DNA of 15,576 bases from an uncultured Clostridia bacterium (GTDB taxonomy: Bacteria; Bacillota; Clostridia; Lachnospirales; CAMVHY01): positions 1 to 15,576 of the forward strand of contig CAMKTI010000028.1 in NCBI GenBank assembly GCA_946415665.1. Direction: 5' to 3'. The notes under the pieces are model-generated. The model searched no databases. It was not told the origin of the DNA and saw nothing but the letters and a program-made list of their open reading frames with translations. A program made the translations under genes and the position numbers. Below are positions 6,698 through 13,584 of this stretch, in pieces. Numbering within the stretch: the stretch's first letter is position 1; each line of letters opens with the position of its first letter.

Positions 6698-8424
6698 TAA
6701 ACTAAACAACCTTGCAAATCATAATTTTTTATTTCACTTAAAAAACTTTTACTTAACGAATCTAATTTTTTGTCCGCATCAATTAAATTTTTTCCGACCG
6801 CTCCAAAATAAATTTTTAATTTCGGCTCAGTCCCCGAAGGTCTAACACAAATCCATGAATCATCTTCAAATTCAAAATAAATTACATCCGACTTAGGCAA
6901 TTTTAATTCCACAACTTTTCCATCAAAAAACTTTTTAATTCCCGTTTTATAATCACTAAAAGACTTTATTTTTAAACCATTAATCTTTTTTAATTTATTT
7001 TCCCTCAAGCAACTCATAATTTTTTTTATCTTTTCAAGTCCATCAAGACCCTTTAATTCCATCGATTCAAGTTTTTCCCTATGATAACCATATTTTTTAT
7101 AAATATTATCCAAAGCTACAAGCAAATTTAAATTTTTTTCTTTATAATAATCCGCCATTTCACAAATTAACATTGCTGCAATAACCGCATCTTTATCTCG
7201 CGCATGTGTTCCAATTAAACATCCATAACTTTCTTCAAATCCAAAAACAAAATTTTTTTCTTTCTCAAATTTTTTAATTTCCCGCGCGATATATTTAAAC
7301 CCTGTCAAAACATCTATATATTCTGCGTGATAATCTAACGCAATTAATTTTGCCATTCTACTCGATACAATCGTCGATATAATTACGGGATTCACCGGCA
7401 TTTTACTTAACTTTTTTTTCTGTGACAAAATATATTCCAATAATAAAACTCCTGTCATATTTCCTGTTAAAAATTTATATTCATTATTTTTATTTTTAAC
7501 CGCCACGCCAATTCTATCTGAATCTGGATCTGTCGCCAAAATTATATCCGCATTTTTTTCTTTCGCTAATTTTAAAGCCAAATCAAATGCTTTGGGATTT
7601 TCAGGATTTGGAATTCCAATCGTTTTAAAACTTGGATCCGGTGACTCTTGCTCTTTTACAACATAAACATTTTCAAATCCACTTTCTTTTAAAATCCTTT
7701 GCACCAATTTATTTCCAGCACCATTTAACGGCGTATAAACTATTTTTAAATCATGTTTTAAATCTAAATTTATCCTTTGATCTCTAATTTTTTTTATATA
7801 CTCATCATCAATTTCTTTTCCTATTAAATTTAACAATCCTTTTTCAAGTGCTTCATCTTCGCTCATCAATTTTATTTGATTAAAATCCGTAATTTTATTT
7901 ACGCAATCAACTATTTCTTTATCAACCGGTGAAACAACTTGCCCGCCATCTTCTCCATAAACTTTATAACCGTTATATTCTTTTGGATTATGACTTGCAG
8001 TAATTACAACTCCCGCGCAACAATTTAAATATCTTACGGCAAAAGATAAAACAGGCGTTGGATGCAATTCATCAAATAAATAACTTTTTATTCCGTTTGC
8101 ATTTAAAACCAACGCTGTCTCTTTTGCGAATTCTTGTGAATATAATCGCGAATCATATGCAATCGCAACACTTTTATTTTTTTCTTGGCTTTTATTTATA
8201 AAATTAGCTAGCCCTTGTGAAATTTTTCTGATTACATATTTATTTATTCGATTGGTTCCGATTCCAATTATTCCACGTAATCCACCTGTCCCAAATTCTA
8301 AATCCTTATAAAATCTTTCTTTTATTTCCTGCTCATCATCAAAAATATTTTTTAAATCCAATTTATCTGCGTCATCAATATAAATATTTTCAGTCCATGA
8401 TAAATATTTTTCTTTATAATCCAA
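6697..8424 (-). CDS. pgcA: Alpha-phosphoglucomutase / phosphomannomutase
   Basis: This 575-aa enzyme of the alpha-D-phosphohexomutase superfamily is full length for the PgcA type. It interconverts glucose-1-phosphate and glucose-6-phosphate in the cytoplasm, feeding UDP-glucose, glycolipid and polysaccharide synthesis. All four active-site loops are present. The phospho-serine loop TASHNPKEYNG holds catalytic Ser144. The metal loop DPDSDR is at 299-304, the sugar-binding loop GFEESYG at 395-401 and the phosphate loop RPSGTEPK at 528-535. The start is a TTG (8422-8424) with GGAG 11 bases upstream; no better in-frame start is seen. It is first in an operon with rapZ and overlaps it by one base. 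Substrate choice between glucose and mannose phosphates cannot be settled from motifs, though the GFEESYG form favours glucose. Confidence 0.92.
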   Translation of the reverse strand: MDYKEKYLSWTENIYIDDADKLDLKNIFDDEQEIKERFYKDLEFGTGGLRGIIGIGTNRINKYVIRKISQGLANFINKSQEKNKSVAIAYDSRLYSQEFAKETALVLNANGIKSYLFDELHPTPVLSFAVRYLNCCAGVVITASHNPKEYNGYKVYGEDGGQVVSPVDKEIVDCVNKITDFNQIKLMSEDEALEKGLLNLIGKEIDDEYIKKIRDQRINLDLKHDLKIVYTPLNGAGNKLVQRILKESGFENVYVVKEQESPDPSFKTIGIPNPENPKAFDLALKLAKEKNADIILATDPDSDRIGVAVKNKNNEYKFLTGNMTGVLLLEYILSQKKKLSKMPVNPVIISTIVSSRMAKLIALDYHAEYIDVLTGFKYIAREIKKFEKEKNFVFGFEESYGCLIGTHARDKDAVIAAMLICEMADYYKEKNLNLLVALDNIYKKYGYHREKLESMELKGLDGLEKIKKIMSCLRENKLKKINGLKIKSFSDYKTGIKKFFDGKVVELKLPKSDVIYFEFEDDSWICVRPSGTEPKLKIYFGAVGKNLIDADKKLDSLSKSFLSEIKNYDLQGCLV

Positions 8425-8440
8425 AAATAATCACGCTCCA

Positions 8441-8589
8441 ACTTTTTTGCCACGAATAAATTTTAAAATCTTATTCATGACAAGTTAATTTTAAATTAAT
8501 GACGTACGAAAACAAAAATTTTTTATCCCAACAAAAAAACTCCCGTTTTAAAATTTAAACGCAGAGTCTTTTTCTTATATCAACCAAAA
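8441..8589. repeat. Direct repeat R4, copy 1 (GIY-YIG gene 3' end plus pgcA upstream region)
   Basis: This ~147-bp stretch matches 9339-9487 with few differences. From ATTCATGACAAGTTAATTTT to CAACCAAAA the two copies run nearly in register, with small indels. This copy includes the last ~11 codons of the GIY-YIG gene and the whole pgcA upstream region. Together the copies bracket the GIY-YIG gene. Confidence 0.9.
8455..8483 (-). promoter_or_regulatory. Candidate pgcA promoter
   Basis: TTGTCA (8483-8478), 17 bases and TTTATT (8460-8455) on the minus strand form a moderate promoter about 30 bases from the TTG start. The same boxes with the same spacing are kept in R4 copy 2 (9383-9378 and 9360-9355), where they would drive the GIY-YIG gene. 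The -10 is poor, so this is tentative. Confidence 0.4.
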
Positions 8590-9316
8590 TTTCACCATTA
8601 TACATAAAACATAAACCACCTTGTGCAGCAGTAACATTTAATAATTTTGATGCAAGGAATGATATCGTATAAATTTTTCCATTGTACTCAACTTTATTTA
8701 CATTATCTTTTGTTATGCAAGTTATATTTTTATCTCTAACAAAAACAAGTCTTGAACCTACTGGAATTCCAAGCATACTAAATTTTAATCTTCCCAGTTT
8801 TTTTGTTTTATTGTTATAAGAATTTTCCTGAGTTACATTTATAAATTTCGTTTGCTCAAAATAGTTATCCGAAAAAGGATTTTTTTTAAGCTGTTCTTCA
8901 TCACCATTTATTTGCGCAATTGCGGATAAAATATTATATGCCTTTTGGCAATTTATTTCATAAAACTCTCGATTTTTAGAATGTCTTAAAGAAGGATCAA
9001 GCGTATCGATTAAATTATGCAATCTTAAGTCTTCCAATCTTTTTTTTACTTTATATATCGCATAACAATGGAAAGGATCAGGAAGTCCAGAATTTCTGTT
9101 CAATATTTTTAAACGTTTTTGAACATCATCTGCATAACCAATTTTAATAAGTTGCGGAAAAGCAGGATTCACAAAAATATAAATAGCCCCGACAAAATTC
9201 TTCTTTTTATACCAGCCATAATTATAGCCTCGTTTTTTAGTTCGGTTTCTACGTTTACTAATAATATCTTCGTCAGAATACTTTGATAAATCTCCCATTT
9301 TAATTTTCAGCTCCAT
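8555..9316 (-). CDS. GIY-YIG (T5orf172-like) nuclease-family protein with DUF4357-like C-terminus
   Basis: The 253-aa protein has a GIY-YIG-type domain at about 43-140: GAIYIFVNP, then IKIGYADDVQKRLKIL, with the conserved Glu in NREFYEIN (about 116-122). A C-terminal domain at about 176-250 (IPVGSRLVFV, VEYNGKIYTISFLASKLL, FMYNGEILVDIRKRL) resembles the DUF4357-type module found with such nucleases. GIY-YIG folds cut DNA; this branch occurs as stand-alone accessory genes of unknown role, often near mobile or defence loci. The start is either the ATG at 9316 (no ribosome site) or the ATG at 9298 (GGAG about 12 bases upstream), which would shorten it by 6 residues. The gene is flanked by the R4 direct repeat, and its own last codons are part of that repeat. 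It stands 130 bases before pgcA on the same strand. Confidence 0.85.
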   Translation of the reverse strand: MELKIKMGDLSKYSDEDIISKRRNRTKKRGYNYGWYKKKNFVGAIYIFVNPAFPQLIKIGYADDVQKRLKILNRNSGLPDPFHCYAIYKVKKRLEDLRLHNLIDTLDPSLRHSKNREFYEINCQKAYNILSAIAQINGDEEQLKKNPFSDNYFEQTKFINVTQENSYNNKTKKLGRLKFSMLGIPVGSRLVFVRDKNITCITKDNVNKVEYNGKIYTISFLASKLLNVTAAQGGLCFMYNGEILVDIRKRLCV

Positions 9317-9338
9317 AACAAATAAACGTAAACAAACA

Positions 9339-9487
9339 TCTTTTTTTCGTCATAAATAAATTTAAAAATTCTATTCATGACAAGTTAATTTTAAATTAAT
9401 GGCGAACGAAAACAAAAATTTTTTATCTCAACAAAAAACTTCCATTTTAAAATTCAAACGCAGAATCTTTTTTTATATCAACCAAAA
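9339..9487. repeat. Direct repeat R4, copy 2
   Basis: This is the partner of 8441-8589, placed just upstream of the GIY-YIG start, so the gene begins behind a copy of the pgcA upstream region. Similarity ends sharply at 9487 after CAACCAAAA, where it meets leader copy L3. Confidence 0.9.
9447..9487 (-). pseudogene. 3' tail of a second, lost GIY-YIG gene
   Basis: Within R4 copy 2 the minus strand reads VDIKKDSAFEF and TAA, against VDIRKRLCV in the intact gene. A one-base deletion explains the change. No gene body precedes it; leader copy L3 abuts instead. It marks either a decayed tandem duplicate or the scar of an insertion. Confidence 0.7.
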
Positions 9488-9499
9488 AAATAGAATATA

Positions 9500-9612
9500 A
9501 ATTTTCTATAGAATGTCGACAAATACGAAAAAAAATTAAAGAAAGTAACAAAGTAATAAATGATAAACAAGAAGTAAAGTATTTAATCCAACGCTATTTA
9601 TTCCGCTCCATA
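9500..9612 (-). repeat. Leader copy L3, without a gene
   Basis: This ~100-bp stretch matches the leader of the 90-aa gene (L2, 9921-10022) at roughly 80%. It includes the tandem 15-nt units (9575-9589 and 9590-9604) and the TTTGTCGACA segment. It follows the 90-aa gene directly and runs into the GIY-YIG tail remnant, so the gene it once preceded appears to be deleted. Confidence 0.75.
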
Positions 9613-9622
9613 CTATTATTTT

Positions 9623-9895
9623 TTATCCCCTTATATTATTTATATATCTTCTAATTTTGTCTACACTCTCTAGATGAAAATGTAAAAAACAAAGTATTGA
9701 TTTACAAACCAAATATATTAACTTGTGATTTCTTACTTTCCAACGAAAATATGTCTGCACATAATTATAATGTTCTTCGCGTGCCAGATCTTTATTATTC
9801 TCACATGATTTAATCCGGGCTCGATATTTTCTCTGGTTAATAACATCAATTTTGTGTGGTTCATCACCTTCATAATCTTCGGAATTACAACGCAT
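9623..9895 (-). CDS. Hypothetical 90-aa protein
   Basis: I do not recognise this protein. The ATG at 9893-9895 has GAAGGTGA eight bases upstream. The N-terminal half is charged (many Arg, Lys, Asp, Glu). A mildly hydrophobic stretch with Cys at about 58-74 (KLIYLVCKSILCFLHF) might touch or cross a membrane, and the end is basic. The segment YFRWKVRN loosely resembles YFKWRLGV in the larger broken membrane protein upstream (10210-11012), and both genes follow related leaders (L2 and L1). It may therefore be a shortened paralogue, but the resemblance is too short to rely on. No terminator is seen before L3. Confidence 0.6.
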   Translation of the reverse strand: MRCNSEDYEGDEPHKIDVINQRKYRARIKSCENNKDLAREEHYNYVQTYFRWKVRNHKLIYLVCKSILCFLHFHLESVDKIRRYINNIRG

Positions 9896-9920
9896 GATTT
9901 TATCACCTTCAAAACTTTTT

Positions 9921-10022
9921 AATTTATTTTAGAGAGTGTCGACAAAGACGATAAAAAATCAAACAAAGTAATAAAACAACAAGTGAAGTATTTAATCCGA
10001 CGCTATTTAATCCACTCCCTAA
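9921..10022 (-). repeat. Leader copy L2 of the 90-aa gene, with tandem 15-nt units
   Basis: The minus strand carries GGATTAAATAGCGTC directly followed by GGATTAAATACTTCA (10013-9984), a 15-nt period. It is preceded by GGAGTGG and followed by a T-rich stretch and TTTGTCGACA. The same layout occurs in L3 and, more diverged, in L1. Unlike L1, no convincing promoter is left in front of it. Confidence 0.75.
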
Positions 10023-10050
10023 TGATAAACAAGAACTGTGAGTAACCACT

Positions 10051-10161
10051 CGAATTTTTTTATAAATATAAAATTGTTGAATTAGATTGTTTGCATATAA
10101 AATTTTTCTCACGTACCATTTGTTTTAAAAAAGTTTTTATATGTAACATAAACTTTTATTA
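10051..10161 (-). repeat. Upstream module R3, copy 1
   Basis: This stretch matches 11132-11239 at close to 90%, with a 6-base insertion near 10066-10071. The shared core includes TTGTTTGCATATAAAATTTT and AAAAAAGTTTTTATATGT. With L2 it forms a ~190-bp module in front of the 90-aa gene. A short ATCATC microsatellite lies next to it at about 10161-10180. Confidence 0.9.
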
Positions 10162-10209
10162 CGATGATGATAATGATGATTTTTAGCTATCAATCTCATT
10201 TTCACTTTC

Positions 10210-11012
10210 TTATTTTTCTTTTTTTTCTTCTTCGAGTTCGATTATATTTTCTTCTTTTTTTTGAATATCGTTGATTTTATTGTCCAAAGATTCAATCGGT
10301 TCTGTTTGATCAAGATATCCCATAACCTCGTTGTAGGTATTAACAAATTTTTCTTGATATTCAACATTTTCTTTATATCTTCTCAAGCCAACATTAATAC
10401 AACTTACTATCACAAACGAACCGTAAGCGATCGCCGCTGGAATTAAAAAATAAAAGTGGTAAGTTTAAAATGATGGCACAAACAAGAGCCGCGACAACAA
10501 ATAAATTCAAAATTCCTATCAAAATTTTTATCGATAGCTTTGTTTTGGGCGTAAAAAACCAATACATACCGATAAGTGATGACAACGCATACCAAATCAT
10601 TGCTTTAACAGAAATTGGTTTTTGTTCATCATTTATAACTCCCAATCTCCATTTGAAATATTCGCGATTTGTCATTTTTTTAAATTTGTTACTTTTCTCA
10701 GGATTTTCATTAAGTAATAACTGTGAACGTGATATCATAGCTTGATAATCAGGTGAGTTCTCGCCACCTTCAAAATTTTTATACTCATTAAAGTTTTTAA
10801 TTTCTTCAATATCAGTCAAATAGAAGGCATTCTCATTATTACTATCGAGATTTGAAAGCATCATCTTTAACTCGTCTTTTTTCGCTGTTTTTCTCGTTAT
10901 AAATGTTAAACTCATTACGAAAAGCAATCAAATCATGCTTATAAAGATGACTTGATATAAATTCACACCATTGATCTATTTTTCCCTCATTAATTTTATT
11001 TTTTGTTTGCAT
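10210..11012 (-). pseudogene. Membrane protein gene with two +1 frameshifts (about 266 aa if repaired)
   Basis: The ATG at 11010-11012 has AAGGAGAG six bases upstream. The first frame runs to FNIYNEKNSEK. Removing one base from the T6 run at 10879-10884 (A6 on the coding strand) continues it as DELKMMLSNLDSNNENAF. Removing one base from the A6 run at 10445-10450 carries it into PAAIAYGSFVIVSCINVG, ending in a Glu/Lys-rich coiled tail and TAA at 10210. The repaired protein has a soluble N-terminal half with EYFKWRLG, about three membrane segments (roughly 145-235) and a charged C-terminus. I do not recognise a family. Two breaks of the same kind in 6-base homopolymers could mean decay, assembly error, or transcriptional slippage that still makes the protein. 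It has the best promoter of the accessory genes. Confidence 0.7.
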
Positions 11013-11045
11013 ATTAATCTCTCCTTAAAAAATAAAATTTATAAA

Positions 11046-11082
11046 CAAAAAAATGACGTCATTTAACGCGACGTCATTCAAC
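11046..11082 (-). promoter_or_regulatory. Leader L1: tandem 15-nt repeat and terminator-like hairpin (possible attenuator)
   Basis: The minus strand has GTTGAATGACGTCGC followed by GTTAAATGACGTCAT (11082-11053), a 15-nt tandem repeat. The repeated GACGTC makes a 9-bp stem (11078-11070 with 11060-11052) followed by T7, so it looks like an intrinsic terminator between promoter and gene. A five-codon reading frame, ATGACGTCGCGTTAA (M-T-S-R-stop, 11077-11063), with GGAG seven bases upstream, sits inside the 5' half of the hairpin. Attenuation or operator control is plausible; an old terminator left in the leader is the alternative. Confidence 0.6.
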
Positions 11083-11095
11083 CACTCCAATAATC

Positions 11096-11124
11096 ATTTT
11101 AAAATAAAAATTTTTATTTGTCAA
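11096..11124 (-). promoter_or_regulatory. Consensus promoter of the frameshifted membrane-protein gene
   Basis: TTGACA (11124-11119), a 17-base spacer and TAAAAT (11101-11096) on the minus strand match the promoter of the 669-aa gene in form. Transcription would start near 11089, giving a leader of about 77 bases that contains the L1 hairpin. Confidence 0.8.
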
Positions 11125-11131
11125 GAGGTAA

Positions 11132-11239
11132 TTCAAATTTTTTTATAAAATTGTTGAATTAAATTGTTTGCATATAAAATTTTTCTCACGCATCACTATT
11201 TTAAAAAAGTTTTTATATGTGACATAAATTTTTATTGCA
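11132..11239 (-). repeat. Upstream module R3, copy 2
   Basis: This is the partner of 10051-10161. It starts directly after the transporter's terminator and ends at the promoter of the frameshifted gene. Copy 1 seems to have lost about 20 bases at the place corresponding to that promoter. Confidence 0.9.
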
Positions 11240-11270
11240 AAAAAAACGCCGCCGGTTTTTGCCGACGACT
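11239..11270 (-). terminator. Intrinsic terminator of the transporter gene
   Basis: On the minus strand an 8-bp stem (11269-11262 with 11255-11248, GC-rich, two G-U pairs) around a CAAAAA loop is followed by a T run. The G-U pairs would be A:C mismatches on the other strand, so the direction is clear. It is 29 bases after the stop codon. Confidence 0.88.
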
Positions 11271-11298
11271 TTTTATTCTCTTATTTAAAATTATTTAT

Positions 11299-12654
11299 CT
11301 ATAATAAGCCATTTAAAAAAATTATTATCACTAAAATTGGCAAAATAAATTTAAAATAAAAACCTAATTTCTCCGGCATATTTATACCAACGCCAGTATT
11401 TGCTTCTTTCAAATAATTTTTAAATCCCCAACCGTATCTATCATTCACACAAAATAATAAATAAACAAGTGAACCAAGTGGCAACAATAAATTACTTACG
11501 ATAAAATCTTCGATTTCCAAAATATTTTTTCCATACAACATAAAATTTTTTAAGATATTAAAACCAAATACACATGGCAAACTCATAAAAAATATAAACA
11601 AAAAATTTATAATCACGGACTTTTTTCGACTCCAATCAAAAGTATCGCAGCAAAACGAAATTAAATTTTCAAAAACAGCAATAATCGTTGAAAAACTTGC
11701 GAACTTCATAAACAAAAAAAATAAGCTTCCCCAAATTCTTCCGCCTTTCATATTTACAAAAACATTTGGCAAAGTCATAAAAATTAAAGCCGGTCCTTCA
11801 TTTACATTTATTCCAAACGAAAAACACGCCGGAAAAATTATTAATCCTGCCATAATCGCAACAAAAGTATCTAAAAAACAAATTTTAATTGCTTCGTTTG
11901 TTAATTTATAATCTTTGCTCATAAAACTCCCAAAAATTTCTATCGCAGCAACTCCTAAACTCAAACTAAAAAACGCTTGTGTCATCGCACTGCTTATTAT
12001 ATTTTTTAATCCAATTTCACGTATTTTATTAAAGTCAGGCACAAAATAAAATTTTATTCCAGATTTAAATCCAGACAAAAAAAAACTATGTCCTGCCAAA
12101 ACAATCATTAATAAAAACAAAACGACCATCATAAATTTATTTACTCTCTCTAAACCTTTTTGTATTCCATGACTGCAAACTAAAAATCCAAATAAAACCG
12201 TCACAAACATATAAAAAATCATTTCTTTTGGTGACGCTAACATATTATTAAAAACAAAACTTATATCTTGTGTACTCATATTATTTTTAAACTCGCCGGT
12301 TAAAAATTTTATAAAATAATCCAACATCCAACCCGATACAGACGTGTAATACATCATTAAAAAATAACATCCGAGCATACAAAACCATCCGTGTATATGC
12401 CATTTAGTATTTTTTTTCTCAAGAGTTTTATACGCCAAAACAGCACTTTTTCCACTAGCGCGACCAACAGCTAATTCCATTGTCATAATCGGCACACCCA
12501 TAATTAATAAAAAAAACAAATAAAACAAAACACAAATACATCCACCGTTTTGCCCAATCATATACGGAAATCTCCAAACATTTCCTATTCCAATCGCACA
12601 TCCCGCACTGACTAATAAAAAACCCAATCTAGATTTAAAAATTTCCCTTTGCAT
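11299..12654 (-). CDS. Sodium-dependent transporter, NSS/SNF family (MhsT/LeuT-like)
   Basis: The 451-aa protein has the hallmark TM1 of the neurotransmitter:sodium symporter family: GCAIGIGNVWRFPYMIGQNGG (about 18-38, with the unwound ion/substrate site). GVPIMTMELAVGRASG follows TM2. About 11 hydrophobic segments and the total length fit the bacterial MhsT-type members rather than 12-TM LeuT. Such proteins import amino acids, often hydrophobic or aromatic ones, with Na+ across the cytoplasmic membrane; the substrate here cannot be told. The ATG at 12652-12654 is preceded by a GGGGGAT sequence. The gene appears monocistronic, with a terminator 29 bases after the stop. An amino-acid importer would suit an organism living on host or community nutrients. 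Confidence 0.92.
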   Translation of the reverse strand: MQREIFKSRLGFLLVSAGCAIGIGNVWRFPYMIGQNGGCICVLFYLFFLLIMGVPIMTMELAVGRASGKSAVLAYKTLEKKNTKWHIHGWFCMLGCYFLMMYYTSVSGWMLDYFIKFLTGEFKNNMSTQDISFVFNNMLASPKEMIFYMFVTVLFGFLVCSHGIQKGLERVNKFMMVVLFLLMIVLAGHSFFLSGFKSGIKFYFVPDFNKIREIGLKNIISSAMTQAFFSLSLGVAAIEIFGSFMSKDYKLTNEAIKICFLDTFVAIMAGLIIFPACFSFGINVNEGPALIFMTLPNVFVNMKGGRIWGSLFFLFMKFASFSTIIAVFENLISFCCDTFDWSRKKSVIINFLFIFFMSLPCVFGFNILKNFMLYGKNILEIEDFIVSNLLLPLGSLVYLLFCVNDRYGWGFKNYLKEANTGVGINMPEKLGFYFKFILPILVIIIFLNGLL

Positions 12655-12830
12655 ATTTTTTATCCCCCGATAAATTTTATTTTAATTTACAAAAATCCAA
12701 CCTATTGTAACAAAAAATTAATTTAAATCAGATTTTTGCTCGACATGTATTTTACTAAAGTTTAAAAATAAAAAAATATCGATTTTAAAACAGAAGCTTA
12801 AGTAAATATTATGTGTTATGGAAAAATATA

Positions 12831-12890
12831 TTTTGGTTCACAAAAAAAGCCTCTGCAAAAAAATTGTAGAGGTTCTTTGTGAAACCAAAA
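12831..12890 (-). terminator. Long two-part hairpin, probable terminator of the comEA unit
   Basis: The 443 bases from 12655 to 13097 hold no gene that I can support; this hairpin is their main feature. The inner stem, CCTCTGCA (12850-12857) with TGTAGAGG (12865-12872), is followed on the minus strand by T7, as for a terminator. An outer stem extends it: TTTTGGTTCACAAA (12831-12844) with TTTGTGAAACCAAAA (12876-12890), one bulge. The outer arms make a nearly 60-base inverted repeat, more than a terminator needs. It lies about 210 bases after the 144-aa gene. Confidence 0.65.
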
Positions 12891-13097
12891 ATAAAAATAA
12901 CCACCAAAAAGCTGATTTATAAATTTTTAAAGTTAAAATCAAAAGCATAAATATAACTTTTACCATTTTTATTTATTTGCTTGTTATTTTCATAATTTAG
13001 CGAGAGTCACAAAAAAAATGTCCACACAAAAGGCATTTGTTTTATTAAAAATAATATTTTTCAGATCAAAAAAATAACATCAATCGCAAAAACTTAT

Positions 13098-13532
13098 CTA
13101 AACATCTCGCCCAAGCGAATCTGATCCCCAAAATTCTCCTTTATCACAAACTTTTAAATGTTGATCCATATTTTTTTGCTCACATATAATATTTTGATTT
13201 TGGGTTTGAGCGTTTTGAACAGCTTTGTCAAAAAAATTTTCTTTCATAACATTACTGCCGAATTCTATTTTTATATCTTGCAAACAAGCAACATTATTTA
13301 ACTTATTTTGATGTTCACGAATCAAATCAGCCTGTATTTTTTTTTGGCCAGCCATGTTTTTTTTTACTAACTGCTTTTTTATTTCAACTGTTTTTTTTGT
13401 TTTCAGGGTTAATGTTTTACCGCTTTTGATTTTTAATTTTTCGGCAGCTCTCTCTCCAGCACAACGTGATTTTTCTTTAAGCGGTGCTCCATCTCCATTA
13501 CTGCTTTTTGGACTAAAATTGGAATTACTCAT
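13098..13532 (-). CDS. Hypothetical basic protein, 144 aa
   Basis: I do not recognise this protein. The ATG at 13530-13532 has AGGAGG seven bases upstream, a very good site. The N-terminal half is strongly basic and low in complexity (Lys/Thr runs such as KTLTLKTKKTVEIKKQLVKK). The second half is neutral, rich in Asn and Gln, with three Cys and a GEFWGSDSLGRDV end. There is no signal peptide or membrane segment. It follows comEA by 52 bases on the same strand and shares its direction, so the two are probably cotranscribed. The basic half might bind nucleic acid, which would suit a partner of ComEA, but no known domain supports this. The stop is TAG. Confidence 0.65.
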   Translation of the reverse strand: MSNSNFSPKSSNGDGAPLKEKSRCAGERAAEKLKIKSGKTLTLKTKKTVEIKKQLVKKNMAGQKKIQADLIREHQNKLNNVACLQDIKIEFGSNVMKENFFDKAVQNAQTQNQNIICEQKNMDQHLKVCDKGEFWGSDSLGRDV

Positions 13533-13584
13533 TTCATAACCTCCTCATCAAAAGCAAAATAAAAGCAAAAAATAAAATAAAAAA

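Noticed and set aside
9924..10112. 62-aa minus-strand frame beginning MRKILYANN
   Set aside because: It runs across R3 copy 1 and leader L2, has no ribosome site, and the same frame is not kept in the other repeat copies.
10470..10745. Plus-strand frame opposite the frameshifted membrane-protein gene
   Set aside because: No ribosome site; it is the antisense of a better supported coding sequence.
12818..12922. 34-codon plus-strand frame beginning MEKYILVHKK
   Set aside because: It lies over the two-part hairpin, has no ribosome site, and its sequence is explained by the inverted repeat.
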